NCBI GenBank assembly: GCA_030652345.1
Contig: JAUSAU010000110.1
Coordinates: 1-62,120, forward strand
Direction of reading: 5' to 3'
Length of the DNA stretch: 62,120 nucleotides
Source of the DNA: Coriobacteriia bacterium
Lineage (GTDB): Bacteria; Actinomycetota; Coriobacteriia; Anaerosomatales; PALSA-660
Position 1 is the first letter of the stretch; each line of letters starts with the position of its first letter. Positions 27,300 through 36,221 of this stretch are shown here, piece after piece. The translations under genes and the position numbers were made by a program. Under the pieces are notes generated by a model that saw only the letters and a list, made by a program, of their open reading frames with translations, had not been told where the DNA came from and did no database searches.

Positions 27300-28277
27300 A
27301 TGCGAACTGCCTATGCCATCGGTCTCGATGTCGGCGGGACCCGTATCGCCGCCGGCCTCGTCGAGCGCAAAGGGCGCATCGTCCGGGAGACCAAGGTGCT
27401 CACGCCGAAGGCGTCCGGACCCTTCGCGATCGTCGATGCGGTCGTGGACGCGATCGCCGAGGTGACGCAGAACGTGCATCCGTCGGAGATCGCGGGCATC
27501 GGCATCGGCCTTCCCGCCCAGATCGACTTCACCAAGCAGACCGTCGAGTTCTGCACCAACCTGCCGCTCGGTGGCGTGGACATGCGCGGACTCGTGACGT
27601 CGCGGGCCAAGTTCCCGGTGACGATCGACAACGACGGGCACACCGCGGCGATAGCCGAATGGCGGTTCGGCGCGGCGAAGGGCCTCAAGGACTTCGTGAT
27701 GGTGACGCTCGGCACCGGCGTCGGCGGCGGTGTCTTCGTCGACGGCCGGCCCTACCGCGGATTCCGCGGCTTCGGCGGCGAGATCGGGCACATGGTCGTG
27801 CAGTTGGATGGCGAGCTGTGCCCGTGCGGAGGCCGCGGCCACCTCGAAGCGTATGCCGCGCGGCCCGCAATCATCCGTGACGCGCTCGCGGCCGTGAAGA
27901 CCTTCCGGGGATCCGGTATCCGGCGCCTGGCCAACGACGTGCCGGAGAAGATCACCGCGGAGGTCGTGATCCAGGCTGCGCGCTCCGGTGACGAGGCCGC
28001 GATCGAGATCATGAACCGCGTCGGCGATGTGCTGGGCGAGGCGATGGTGGGGCTCGTCAACCTGCTCAACCCGCAGGCCATCATCGTCGGTGGGGGTATC
28101 GGGGAGAGCTCGCCGCTCGTGATCGAGCGCGCGTCCGCCCGGATCCAGAGCGAGGCACTCGCGGGCCGTCGTGACGTGCGGGTCCTTCCCGCCGAACTCG
28201 GCAACGACGCGGGGCTCGTCGGCGCCGCCGCACTCGCGTTCGATGAACACGATTCGCGTGAAGGGATGCACCGATGA
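27300..28277 (+). CDS. ROK-family sugar kinase (glucokinase-like)
   Basis: A 325-residue ROK kinase that phosphorylates a hexose with ATP. The phosphate motif GLDVGGTRIAAGLV, the DNDGHTAAIAEWRFG sugar-binding segment, GTGVGGGVFVDG and the zinc-binding motif CPCGGRGHLEAYA are all present; the last Cys of the usual CxCGxxGC motif is His here. The adenosine motif is GLVNLLNPQAIIVGGGI. The length suits glucokinases of Gram-positives. ATG 27300 follows GGGAGGG. Its stop overlaps the DUF362 gene start (ATGA), which ties the two in one operon. Confidence 0.9.
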   Translation: MRTAYAIGLDVGGTRIAAGLVERKGRIVRETKVLTPKASGPFAIVDAVVDAIAEVTQNVHPSEIAGIGIGLPAQIDFTKQTVEFCTNLPLGGVDMRGLVTSRAKFPVTIDNDGHTAAIAEWRFGAAKGLKDFVMVTLGTGVGGGVFVDGRPYRGFRGFGGEIGHMVVQLDGELCPCGGRGHLEAYAARPAIIRDALAAVKTFRGSGIRRLANDVPEKITAEVVIQAARSGDEAAIEIMNRVGDVLGEAMVGLVNLLNPQAIIVGGGIGESSPLVIERASARIQSEALAGRRDVRVLPAELGNDAGLVGAAALAFDEHDSREGMHR

Positions 28278-29380
28278 GCGCAACGGTCTATTTCGCACCC
28301 GTCAGGTCACCGAAGAAGACGTCGCTCGTCGCCCGGGCGGGCGCTCTCCTGGACAAGGCGGGCCTCGCCGACGCGATCGCGAAGGACGACCTCGTCGCGG
28401 TCAAGATGCATTTCGGCGAGAAGGGCAACACCGGCTTCGTGCAGCCGATCTACATCCGCGAGGTCGTCGCCCGCATCAAGAAGCTCGGCGGCAAGCCCTT
28501 CCTCACCGATGCGAACACGCTCTACCGCGGCGCCCGCGGCAACGCGGTCGACCATCTGCAGTGCGCGATCCAGAACGGCTTCTCGTACGCCACGGTGGAG
28601 GCGCCGATCGTGATCGCCGACGGTATGGACGGCCGTGAGGCGTGCGACGTCCGCGTGGACGGCAAGCACTTCGAGTCGGTCCGCATCGGCTCAGCGGCCG
28701 TGCACGCCGACGCGATGGTCGTCGTCACCCACGTGAAGGGCCACGAAGCCACCGGCTTCGGCGGCGCGCTCAAGAACGTCGGCATGGGCCTCGGTTGCCG
28801 CTCCGCGAAGCAGCGCATGCACGCCGACTTCCGGCCCGAGGTGACCGCGGAGAAGTGCACCGCCTGCGCGCGCTGCGTCAAGTGGTGCCCCGTGAACGCC
28901 ATCGTGATCGGTCCCGACAAGGTGGCCGCCGTCGACTACGAGGTCTGCTACGGATGTGGCGAGTGCGTCGCGGCCTGCCCGTATGCCGCGATCGCAACGC
29001 AGTGGAAGACGACACCCGAGGCCATCCAGGAGAAGATCGTCGAGCACGTGAAGGGCGCTGTGGCCGGCAAGGAGGGCAAGGTCGTCTATCTCTCGTTCGT
29101 CACCGCCGTCTCGCCCGACTGCGACTGCTGGAGCTTCTCCGACGCCCCGATCGTCGGCGATATCGGCGTTCTCGCGTCGACCGACATCGTCGCGATCGAT
29201 CGTGCCGCATACGATCTGGTCACGGCGGCGGCCGGTCTGCCCGGATCGCGCGGCGACGGTATGGCTCCGGGCACCGACAAGTTCACGACCATCACGGGCA
29301 TCGACGGGACAGCCGCGATACGATACGCACAGGACATGGGTCTGGGTTCGCAGGACTACGAGCTTGTGACCGTCGAGTAG
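28274..29380 (+). CDS. DUF362 protein with two [4Fe-4S] clusters
   Basis: A 368-residue iron-sulfur protein. The N-terminal DUF362 domain holds VAVKMHFGEKGNTGF and the motif THVKGHEATGFGGALKNVGMG. A ferredoxin-like insert follows at about 195-240 with CTACARCVKWCP and CYGCGECVAACP. The C-terminal part has CDCWSFSDAPIVGDIGVLAS, with a further Cys pair. These proteins are frequent in anaerobes and are thought to move electrons, but no reaction is established. Translation is coupled to the ROK kinase gene. Confidence 0.88.
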   Translation: MSATVYFAPVRSPKKTSLVARAGALLDKAGLADAIAKDDLVAVKMHFGEKGNTGFVQPIYIREVVARIKKLGGKPFLTDANTLYRGARGNAVDHLQCAIQNGFSYATVEAPIVIADGMDGREACDVRVDGKHFESVRIGSAAVHADAMVVVTHVKGHEATGFGGALKNVGMGLGCRSAKQRMHADFRPEVTAEKCTACARCVKWCPVNAIVIGPDKVAAVDYEVCYGCGECVAACPYAAIATQWKTTPEAIQEKIVEHVKGAVAGKEGKVVYLSFVTAVSPDCDCWSFSDAPIVGDIGVLASTDIVAIDRAAYDLVTAAAGLPGSRGDGMAPGTDKFTTITGIDGTAAIRYAQDMGLGSQDYELVTVE

Positions 29381-29410
29381 GGCGGATCGCCGAGGCGAGG
29401 GGGATCACGG

Positions 29411-30622
29411 ATGGACTACACGGGCATCATCAAGCGCGCGTGGTACGTGACCTGGAACTACAAGATCCTGTGGCTCTTCGGCTTCTTCGCCGGCGCCGGC
29501 GGCGGGGCCGGCAACCTCAACACCGGCGGCGGCAACAACTTCTCGAACACGGGCAGCGGGTCGCAGCAGACGGCGCAGATGCAGCAGTTCTTCGAGCGCT
29601 ACCTCGTGCTGATCATCGTCGTGGCGGTCGTGCTCATGATCATCGGGTTCGCGATGTGGATCCTGTCCATCGCCGCGCGAGGCGGCATCATCCACATGGT
29701 CAACGAGATCGAGGAGCGCCGACCCGTCACCGCGTCCGATGGGTGGCGCGTCGGTTTCGCGAAGTGGGGCCGCGTCTTCTGGCTCTACTTCCTGGCAGGG
29801 CTTCCGATCTTCCTCGTCGTGATGATCTTCCTCGTGATGGTCCTCGTACTCTTGGGCGGTACTGCTGCGACCGGGGCGTTCCAGAGTGATGCATCGCCGG
29901 CAGCGCTCTTCTCCCTGATAGGCGGCGGATGCTTCTTCTACGTGATCCTGCTCGTCGTGCTGTTCGTTCTCAGCGTCCTCATCGCTCTGGTGGGCAGCCT
30001 CGGCGTGCAGTACGCGGTGCTGCGGGACATGACAGCGATGGACTCACTCAAGCAGGCGTGGGCTGACGTGCGGGCCAAGCGGGGCGCCTTCATGATGTAC
30101 CTCTACCTGTTCGGCGTCGGCATCGTCTACGGCATCGCCATCGCGATCGTCCTCGGGATCATCATGGTCCCCGGCATCGTCGCGATCATCGCGGGTCAGG
30201 TCGGCATCGGTGCCTTCTTCATCATGATGGGCGTGCTGATATCGATCATCCCGAGCTCGGCGTACGGCGCGTTCGTGAATGCCGCGTGGACGATCTTCTT
30301 CCGTCGGATGACGGGCATGGAGCCCGCGCCGGGCATGGCGGCACCGGGCGGACCGTCACCGTACGGCACCGGCTATCCGCCGCCGGCCCCGGGTGCGTTC
30401 CCGCCTCCTCCGGTGGCGGATGCGTTCCCGCCGCCTCCGCCTGCGGCACCGCGGCCGCCCTCGAGTGCGGACCAGCCGCTCGGCGCAGCGTACGCGCCGT
30501 GGCTCGCCCCGCCCGAGGACCTTCCGGCCGACGCGCCGCCCGCACCACCTGCCGGCCCGACAGCATCCGACCCGTGGGCTGCCGCGCACGACCTTCCCGG
30601 GGAGCCGCCCGCCGATGCCTGA
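29411..30622 (+). CDS. Polytopic membrane protein with Pro-rich tail
   Basis: A 403-residue membrane protein, family not recognised. It opens with a re-entrant-like segment (WYVTWNYKILWLFGFFAG) and a Gly/Asn-rich loop. It then has five or six long hydrophobic helices (about 66-88, 125-150, 170-198, 230-290) and ends in a roughly 100-residue Pro/Ala-rich cytoplasmic tail with repeated PPPP. Similar proteins annotated only as membrane proteins of the DUF7544 or glycerophosphodiester-like class occur in Actinomycetota; that link is weak. Its stop overlaps rsmI. ATG 29411 follows GAGGGGGATC. Confidence 0.75.
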   Translation: MDYTGIIKRAWYVTWNYKILWLFGFFAGAGGGAGNLNTGGGNNFSNTGSGSQQTAQMQQFFERYLVLIIVVAVVLMIIGFAMWILSIAARGGIIHMVNEIEERRPVTASDGWRVGFAKWGRVFWLYFLAGLPIFLVVMIFLVMVLVLLGGTAATGAFQSDASPAALFSLIGGGCFFYVILLVVLFVLSVLIALVGSLGVQYAVLRDMTAMDSLKQAWADVRAKRGAFMMYLYLFGVGIVYGIAIAIVLGIIMVPGIVAIIAGQVGIGAFFIMMGVLISIIPSSAYGAFVNAAWTIFFRRMTGMEPAPGMAAPGGPSPYGTGYPPPAPGAFPPPPVADAFPPPPPAAPRPPSSADQPLGAAYAPWLAPPEDLPADAPPAPPAGPTASDPWAAAHDLPGEPPADA

Positions 30623-31457
30623 CGGCCGGCTGATCGTCTGTGCGACTCCGATCGGCCACCTCGGGGACGTGACCCTTCGCGTCCTCGAGGCGTTACGCTC
30701 GGCCGATACCGTCGCCGCTGAGGACACGCGCGTGACGCGCAAACTCTTCGCGCGCTTCGACATCCACACGCCGCTCGAGCCGTATCACGCCAAGAACCTC
30801 GAGCGGCGTACGCCCGAGCTGGTGGAGCGCATGCTGGCGGGCGAGTCGGTCGCCCTCGTGAGCGACGCAGGCACGCCCGGAGTGAGCGACCCCGGCTCGA
30901 AGCTCGTCGATGCGTGCCTGGATGCCGGCGTACCCGTCGACGTCTTGCCCGGCGCGAGCGCCATCATCACGGCCCTCGTCGCGAGCGGGCTCCCGACGCA
31001 CGCGTTCTACTTCGGGGGCTTCCTGCCGCGAAAGGCCGGCGATCGGCGCCGCGCTCTCGAGGCGGTCGCGCTCCTCGACGCGACGCTCGTCTTCTACGAG
31101 TCCCCCCGTCGTACCGCGGCGACGCTGGCCTCCATCGCCGAGACGCTGCCCGGACGGCGCGCCGCGATGGCGCGTGAGCTCACCAAGATGCACGAGGAGG
31201 TCCTGCGCGACGACGTCGCCGCGCTGTCGACCGCCGTGGAGGGCAGGGAGCTCAAGGGCGAGGTCGTGGTGCTCGTCGGCCCGCCTGCGCGCATCGGCGC
31301 CGCCGAACGAGCCCGCGCGAGCGACCCGACCGAGCTCAAACAGAGGGTGGATTCCGCCATCGCCGGCGGCATGAGTCGCAAGGACGCGGTCCGATCCGTG
31401 GCCGACGAGACCGGGCTCCCCCGAAACGCCGTCTACGAGGCGTCACTCTCTTCATGA
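30615..31457 (+). CDS. rsmI: 16S rRNA (cytidine1402-2'-O)-methyltransferase RsmI
   Basis: A 280-residue SAM-dependent tetrapyrrole-methylase-fold enzyme that 2'-O-methylates C1402 of 16S rRNA. Signature parts are LIVCATPIGHLGDVTLRVLE, AEDTRVTRKL, LVSDAGTPGVSDPG and VLPGASAIITAL, with FYESPRR in the middle. ATG 30615 overlaps the membrane-protein stop by a few bases. A C-terminal helical domain with SRKDAVRSVADETGL completes it. In Bacillus subtilis the orthologue yabC stands next to abrB as here. Confidence 0.96.
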   Translation: MPDGRLIVCATPIGHLGDVTLRVLEALRSADTVAAEDTRVTRKLFARFDIHTPLEPYHAKNLERRTPELVERMLAGESVALVSDAGTPGVSDPGSKLVDACLDAGVPVDVLPGASAIITALVASGLPTHAFYFGGFLPRKAGDRRRALEAVALLDATLVFYESPRRTAATLASIAETLPGRRAAMARELTKMHEEVLRDDVAALSTAVEGRELKGEVVVLVGPPARIGAAERARASDPTELKQRVDSAIAGGMSRKDAVRSVADETGLPRNAVYEASLSS

Positions 31458-31482
31458 CACCCGGACTGCCGTGCAGCACGAG

Positions 31483-31510
31483 GAAGGCCCCGCGGGTTCG
31501 CGGGGCCTTC
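31483..31510. terminator. Terminator between rsmI and abrB-like gene
   Basis: GAAGGCCCCGCG and CGCGGGGCCTTC form a perfect 12-bp stem with loop GGTT between convergent genes; a TCTC run follows on the plus strand. Confidence 0.85.
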
Positions 31511-31535
31511 TCATCTCGATCGGCGGTTCGGGGTG

Positions 31536-31778
31536 TCAGAGCCGCTTGACGGCACCGACGCAGTCGGCGCAGACTGCGCGCTCCCGGACACGCACGATCT
31601 CGTCGGTGCTGCCGCAGATCACACACGAGTCCTGGTGCTTGCGAAGGATGATCCGCTCTCCCTCGACCGAGATCGAGAGCGGGTCCTTCACGTTGATGCC
31701 GAGTGTGCGACGCAGCTCCATGGGTATGACGATACGACCCAGGTCGTCGACTCGCCGAACGATGCCGGTGTCGCTCAT
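31536..31778 (-). CDS. abrB: AbrB-family regulator with C-terminal Cys-pair knuckle
   Basis: An 80-residue DNA-binding protein. Residues 1-50 are a SpoVT/AbrB swapped-hairpin domain (GIVRRVDDLGRIVIPMELRR, then RIILRKH). The C-terminal 30 residues hold CVICG and, 16 residues later, CADC, a probable zinc knuckle that B. subtilis AbrB lacks in this form. AbrB-type proteins are homodimeric or tetrameric transition-state regulators. It lies between rsmI and metG, as abrB does in Bacillus. It is divergent from metG and could control it through the shared spacer. Confidence 0.88.
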   Translation of the reverse strand: MSDTGIVRRVDDLGRIVIPMELRRTLGINVKDPLSISVEGERIILRKHQDSCVICGSTDEIVRVRERAVCADCVGAVKRL

Positions 31779-31809
31779 GGTGCCGCCCTCCGTCCCGAAC
31801 GCTGTGCGT

Positions 31810-31818
31810 TGCTAGAAT
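31810..31818 (+). promoter_or_regulatory. Extended -10 promoter of metG
   Basis: TGCTAGAAT is an extended -10 element 69 bp before the metG start. A small hairpin GGGAGC/GCTCCC follows at 31822-31837 in the expected leader. The 9-bp direct repeat CTACGTTTC occurs twice in tandem after it. Confidence 0.5.
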
Positions 31819-31886
31819 AGCGGGAGCCGCTGCTCCCACCGCGCCTACGTTTCCTACGTTTCCCAACAGGAAAGTGTTGTAACTCA

Positions 31887-33437
31887 ATGAACCGACCGTC
31901 GTTCTATCTGACCACACCGATCTACTACGTGAACTCGGTCCCGCACCTAGGGACCGCGTACACGACGATAGCCGCCGATGCGCTGGCGCGCTATCGGCGG
32001 ATGACGGGCTTCGATGTCATGTTCCTGACGGGTCTCGACGAGCACGGGCAGAAGGTCGCTCAGGCCGCCGAGGAGAACGGCATGTCGCCGCAGGACTGGG
32101 TGGACACGATCGCTCCGAAGTTCCTCGAGGCGTGGGAGATGCTCGACGTCACCAACGACGACTTCATCCGCACGACGGAGGAGCGTCACAAGCGGGGCGC
32201 CCGGAAGCTGCTCGAGGTTCTCAAGGAGAACGGCGACCTGTATCAGGGCCACTACGAGGGCTGGTACTGCCTGCCTGACGAGACCTTCTATACGGAGGAT
32301 CAGTTGGGCGAGGGGAACGTGTGCCCGATGTGCGGACGCGACGTCCGCTTCATCCGCGAGGACAACTGGTTCTTCCGTCTCTCCGCCTACCAGGAGCGCC
32401 TGCTCGCCCACTACGAGGCGAACCCGGCGTTCATCCAGCCGGAGACGCGCCGCAACGAGGTCGTGTCGTTCGTCTCGGGCGGGCTCAAGGATCTCTCCGT
32501 CAGCCGTACGACGTTCACCTGGGGCATCCCGCTGCCCTTCGATGAGGACCACGTCATGTACGTGTGGTTCGACGCGCTCATCAACTACATCACCGCGGTC
32601 GGCTACGGCGATCCGGACCGGGCCGAGGAGTTCGCTCGCCGGTGGCCGGCGCAGTACCACTTCGTGGGCAAGGACATCATCCGTTTCCACTGCGCGATCT
32701 GGCCTGCGATGCTGATGGCCGCGGGGCTGGAACTGCCCGAGGCGGTCTTCGCGCACGGCTTCCTGCTCACCAAGGGCGAGAAGATGAGCAAGTCCACGGG
32801 CAATGCGGTCACCCCCGCCTCGCTCGTGGAGCGCTTCGGCGTCGACGCGTATCGCTACTACTTCCTCCGCGACGTCCAGTTCGGTCACGACGGGTCGATC
32901 TCGATGGAGGGCATGGTCCAGCGCTACAACGGCGACCTGGCCAACGACTGGGGAAACCTCGTCAGCCGCCTCCTCAACATGACCGAGAAGTACTGCGACG
33001 GGATCGTCCCGCAGCCACCCGCCTCCACCGACGAGGCGGACGCGGAGCTGCTCGCCATCGCCGCCGCCCTTCCCGACGTGTTCGAGGCGAGGATGGCTGC
33101 CCTCGACTACTCGGGTGCGCTCGAGGCGGCCTGGGAGCTCGTGAAGCGGGCCAACCGCTACATCGAGGACTCCGCGCCGTGGAATCTGGCCAAGACCGAC
33201 GAGACGCGCCCCCGGCTCGAAGCGGTTCTCTACAACGCGCTCGAGTCGGTCCGCATCGCCGCGCTCTTCATCGCACCGGTCATGCCCCGTACCTCGAAGG
33301 AGGTCTGGAGCCGCCTCGGTATCGGCGACCCGTTCGCAGTCACTGACATGTCCGCCGCCGCCGCGTGGGGCGGTCTGCCGGCCGGCTCGCGCGTCACCAA
33401 GGGTGACGCGCTCTTCCCCCGCATCTACGAGGAGTGA
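31887..33437 (+). CDS. metG: Methionyl-tRNA synthetase
   Basis: A 516-residue class I aminoacyl-tRNA synthetase charging tRNA-Met. The HIGH-type motif is PHLGTAY, KMSKS is in GEKMSKSTGNAV, and the connective polypeptide has a single CPMCG knuckle plus an upstream Cys (GWYCLPDE), the form of MetG1 enzymes. The anticodon-binding domain covers about 370-510. The C-terminal dimerisation domain of longer MetRS proteins is absent. A weak AGGAAAG lies 13 bp before ATG 31887. Confidence 0.97.
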   Translation: MNRPSFYLTTPIYYVNSVPHLGTAYTTIAADALARYRRMTGFDVMFLTGLDEHGQKVAQAAEENGMSPQDWVDTIAPKFLEAWEMLDVTNDDFIRTTEERHKRGARKLLEVLKENGDLYQGHYEGWYCLPDETFYTEDQLGEGNVCPMCGRDVRFIREDNWFFRLSAYQERLLAHYEANPAFIQPETRRNEVVSFVSGGLKDLSVSRTTFTWGIPLPFDEDHVMYVWFDALINYITAVGYGDPDRAEEFARRWPAQYHFVGKDIIRFHCAIWPAMLMAAGLELPEAVFAHGFLLTKGEKMSKSTGNAVTPASLVERFGVDAYRYYFLRDVQFGHDGSISMEGMVQRYNGDLANDWGNLVSRLLNMTEKYCDGIVPQPPASTDEADAELLAIAAALPDVFEARMAALDYSGALEAAWELVKRANRYIEDSAPWNLAKTDETRPRLEAVLYNALESVRIAALFIAPVMPRTSKEVWSRLGIGDPFAVTDMSAAAAWGGLPAGSRVTKGDALFPRIYEE

Positions 33438-33442
33438 CCGAT

Positions 33443-34342
33443 ATGAGTCGTGACGATCGTTCGACGGAGCCCGCCGCGCGTGCCGCCACGCCGCCTGTCG
33501 ACCTGCCCGAACTGGGTACGGCGGTCGCCGACACCCACGCCCACCTCGACATGCTCGACGACCCCGCCGGCGCGCTCGAGCGCGCCGGAGCGGCCGGCGT
33601 GGCGTTCATCGCGACGGTCGCGGATGTGACGGAGGAGCCGCTCGGCACGTTCGATGGACTGGCCGCCTGGGAACGTGAGGCGCGAGAGCGGCTCCGCGAG
33701 TGGGGTAACGAGCACCTCTCCATCCCGGAGACGCGCATCATCGTCGGTGTCCACCCGCACAACGCGAAGCACCACGACGCCATCGTCGAAGCCGAGCTGC
33801 GCAGCCTGGCCCTCGACCCGCGGGTCTGCGCGATCGGCGAGGTGGGTCTCGACTTCCACTACGACCACTCACCCCGCGAGGACCAGCGCGCGATGTTCCG
33901 CGCGCATCTCGCGATCGCCCACGAACTCGGACTCCCGGTCTGCGTCCACCTGCGCGAGGCCCACGAGGAAGGTCTGCGTGTCCTGGCCGAACTCGGTGTC
34001 CCTGAGGCGGGATGCATCATCCACTGCTTCACGGAGGGCCCCAAGACCGCCGAGTTGTTCCTCGAGCTCGGCTGCCATATCGCCTTCGGCGGAGTGGTCT
34101 CCTTCCCGAAGGCCGATGTCGTGCGTGAGGCCGTGGCGGTCGTTCCGCTCGATCGCATGCTGCTCGAGACCGACTGCCCGTTCCTCGCTCCGGCGCCGTA
34201 TCGCGGCCGCACGAACGAGCCGGCGTTCGTGACGCTGACCGCCGCCGCCGTCGCCGCTATCAGGGGTGTCAATCCGGTCGAGATCGCCTCACGCACGTAC
34301 GAGAACGCGCGTGCGTTGCTCGCGCGTGGCGGCGCGGCGTGA
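33443..34342 (+). CDS. tatD: TatD-family metal-dependent deoxyribonuclease
   Basis: A 299-residue amidohydrolase-fold nuclease. The first metal site is DTHAHLDML, the second is GEVGLDFHYDHS with a catalytic Glu, then CVHLREA, IIHCFTEG and the final metal Asp in LLETDCPFLAP. TatD proteins cleave DNA 3' ends and remove D-aminoacyl or damaged ends. ATG 33443 is preferred over GTG 33434 because GGAG lies 8 bp upstream. The gene follows metG by 5 bp, the Bacillus yabD position. Confidence 0.93.
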   Translation: MSRDDRSTEPAARAATPPVDLPELGTAVADTHAHLDMLDDPAGALERAGAAGVAFIATVADVTEEPLGTFDGLAAWEREARERLREWGNEHLSIPETRIIVGVHPHNAKHHDAIVEAELRSLALDPRVCAIGEVGLDFHYDHSPREDQRAMFRAHLAIAHELGLPVCVHLREAHEEGLRVLAELGVPEAGCIIHCFTEGPKTAELFLELGCHIAFGGVVSFPKADVVREAVAVVPLDRMLLETDCPFLAPAPYRGRTNEPAFVTLTAAAVAAIRGVNPVEIASRTYENARALLARGGAA

Positions 34343-34947
34343 GCACCTCCGGACGGCCCGTGCGGGTCCTCGGCATCGCCGGCAGTCCGCGGCGGCACGG
34401 CAACAGCGAGCGGCTGCTCGATGCGTGCCTCGCCGGGGCTCGGGAGGCGGGAGCCGACACCGATGAGCTCATCGTGGTCGAGGAGGGCATCGCGCCGTGT
34501 CGGGGCTGCAACGCGTGTTCCTCGACGGGTGAGTGTGTCGTCCATGACGGCATGCGCGAGGTCTATCCGCGCCTCGACACGGCCGACGCGATCGTGGTCG
34601 CGACGCCCGTCTACTTCGCAACGGTCCCCGCTGTCCTCAAGGCGCTGTACGACCGCTGTCAGCCGTATTGGGCCCGCCGCTACGTCCTGGAGGAGCCCCG
34701 CCGGCCACGCCGTCCGGGCGCGCTGCTCATCGTCGGCGGCGGCGGAGACCCGTTCGGCACCGGATGCGCGACGACCGTCACCCGCAGCGTGTTCGCCGTC
34801 CTCGAGACCGATCTCGTCTCCGAGGTGACCGCGGAAGCGGATTCGCCCTCCGACATCGGCCGTCTTCCCGACGTGCTCCGGCGTGCCGGCGAGGTCGGGG
34901 CGGAACTGGTCGCGGAGGCGAGCAGGCGCACCGGATCGGGCTCCTGA
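34339..34947 (+). CDS. Iron-sulfur flavoprotein-like NAD(P)H-dependent FMN reductase
   Basis: A 202-residue flavodoxin-fold protein. The FMN phosphate loop is GSPRRHGNSERLLD, and ATPVYFATVPAVLKAL binds the isoalloxazine side. The Cys pattern CRGCNACSSTGEC fits the compact CX2CX2CX5C motif of iron-sulfur flavoproteins that hold a [4Fe-4S] cluster near FMN in anaerobes. GTG 34339 overlaps the tatD stop, so the two are co-translated. It is an insertion relative to the Bacillus order, between tatD and yabE. Confidence 0.85.
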   Translation: MSTSGRPVRVLGIAGSPRRHGNSERLLDACLAGAREAGADTDELIVVEEGIAPCRGCNACSSTGECVVHDGMREVYPRLDTADAIVVATPVYFATVPAVLKALYDRCQPYWARRYVLEEPRRPRRPGALLIVGGGGDPFGTGCATTVTRSVFAVLETDLVSEVTAEADSPSDIGRLPDVLRRAGEVGAELVAEASRRTGSGS

Positions 34948-34995
34948 CGGGTCCATCCGGGCCGTCGCGGAGTCTATTCGTGGCGACCTGCGGGT

Positions 34996-35024
34996 TTGTC
35001 GGACCACAGCGCTACGACTATAAT
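34996..35024 (+). promoter_or_regulatory. Promoter of the G5/3D protein gene
   Basis: TTGTCG (34996-35001) and a consensus TATAAT (35019-35024) are 17 bp apart, 50 bp upstream of the TTG start. This is one of the best promoter matches in the window. Confidence 0.8.
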
Positions 35025-35074
35025 TCGAGGCCGTTCCGTAACCGTCCTGTAACCGATCATCGGGGGATATCAGT

Positions 35075-36217
35075 TTGAGACTGCCGGCGGGCCCGGCACG
35101 TTTCCTGAAGACCCAGTACCTCATCGCAGCCTTCGTCGCAGCACTCATGACACTCGCGAGCCTCACTGGATTCGTTTGGGCCGATACACGCGTCACGCTC
35201 GTCATCGACGGAGAGTCGAAGACCGTGACGACACAGAGCGACAACGTCGCGTCCCTGCTCTCTGAAGCGGGGGTCGAGGTGGGTCAGGGCGATCTCGTCA
35301 GCCCGGCGCAGTCGGCGACGGTATCCGACGACATGGTCGTGGTCGTCCGTCATGCCGTCCCCGTGACCCTCAAACTCGGGACCGAGTCCGTCTCCCTTCG
35401 CGTACTGGGGCGCAGTGTCGCCGATGCGCTGATCATGGCCGGTCTCGATCCGACGGGCGGCATCCACACGACGCCGGCCGCCGACGCCCGACTGCAGGCC
35501 GGGATGGTCATCACAGCCACCGACGTCTTCTTCCGCATCGTCGAGGAGCGGGTCGAGCTCCCGTATTCGACCATCGTCCAAGGTGACCCCGCGCTTCCGG
35601 CGGGTGCCCGCAAGGTCGTCTCGCAGGGCTCGGACGGCTCCGCGGTGCGCGTCTGGCAGGTGCTCGTCACCGGCGGGGTCGAAGGTCAGCGCAGCCTCAA
35701 GTTGACACGCGAGGTGACGCCGCAGGTCAACGAGGTCGTCGCCGTCGGCACCAAGAGCCCCTTCAGGCAGGTCCTCGCCCCGCGCAAGGTCGCCCGTGTC
35801 CGCACTCCCGCTCCGACTCCTGTGATCGCCGGCGCCTCCATCCAGGTGCGTACCACCGCGTACACCCCGTGGGATTCGAGCTGCGTCGGTCACAACAAAC
35901 CCTCGGTCGGGTTCGGTTGGATCGCGGGCAAGATGCGCCGGGCTCACATCCCTGCAGGCTGGGGGATCATCGCCGTCGATCCGCACGTCATCCCGCTCGG
36001 CAGCAAGGTGTTCGTCGAGGGCTACGGATACGCGATCGCCTGTGACACCGGGGGAGCGATCAAGGGCAAGAAGATCGACGTGTGCTTCTGGGGCGCCGAT
36101 ACGAGCGCTCCCTTCTCGGGCGGCAACCCCCAGATCTCCCAGGCCCGCCGCGCCGCGTTCAGCTGGGGAGCGCGGAACGGCAAGCGCACGATCCGCGTCA
36201 CCGTCCTCGGCCGGTAG
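35075..36217 (+). CDS. yabE: YabE-like cell-wall protein: two DUF348, G5 and 3D domains
   Basis: A 380-residue exported protein. One N-terminal membrane/signal helix (YLIAAFVAALMTLASLTGF) is followed by two DUF348 repeats (about 38-150), a G5 domain (about 155-230) and a C-terminal 3D domain with the three Asp residues in AVDPHVIPLG, ACDTGGAIKG and KIDVCF. The 3D domain is a double-psi barrel with lytic transglycosylase activity in relatives. There is no lysozyme-like Rpf domain, so it is YabE-like rather than a true RpfB. TTG 35075 follows GGGGGAT. It precedes ksgA, as yabE does in Bacillus. Confidence 0.9.
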   Translation: MRLPAGPARFLKTQYLIAAFVAALMTLASLTGFVWADTRVTLVIDGESKTVTTQSDNVASLLSEAGVEVGQGDLVSPAQSATVSDDMVVVVRHAVPVTLKLGTESVSLRVLGRSVADALIMAGLDPTGGIHTTPAADARLQAGMVITATDVFFRIVEERVELPYSTIVQGDPALPAGARKVVSQGSDGSAVRVWQVLVTGGVEGQRSLKLTREVTPQVNEVVAVGTKSPFRQVLAPRKVARVRTPAPTPVIAGASIQVRTTAYTPWDSSCVGHNKPSVGFGWIAGKMRRAHIPAGWGIIAVDPHVIPLGSKVFVEGYGYAIACDTGGAIKGKKIDVCFWGADTSAPFSGGNPQISQARRAAFSWGARNGKRTIRVTVLGR

Positions 36218-36221
36218 TCGC

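Noticed and set aside
35075..36217. True resuscitation-promoting factor (RpfB)
   Set aside because: DUF348 and G5 domains agree, but the C-terminus is a 3D double-psi domain, not a lysozyme-like Rpf domain.
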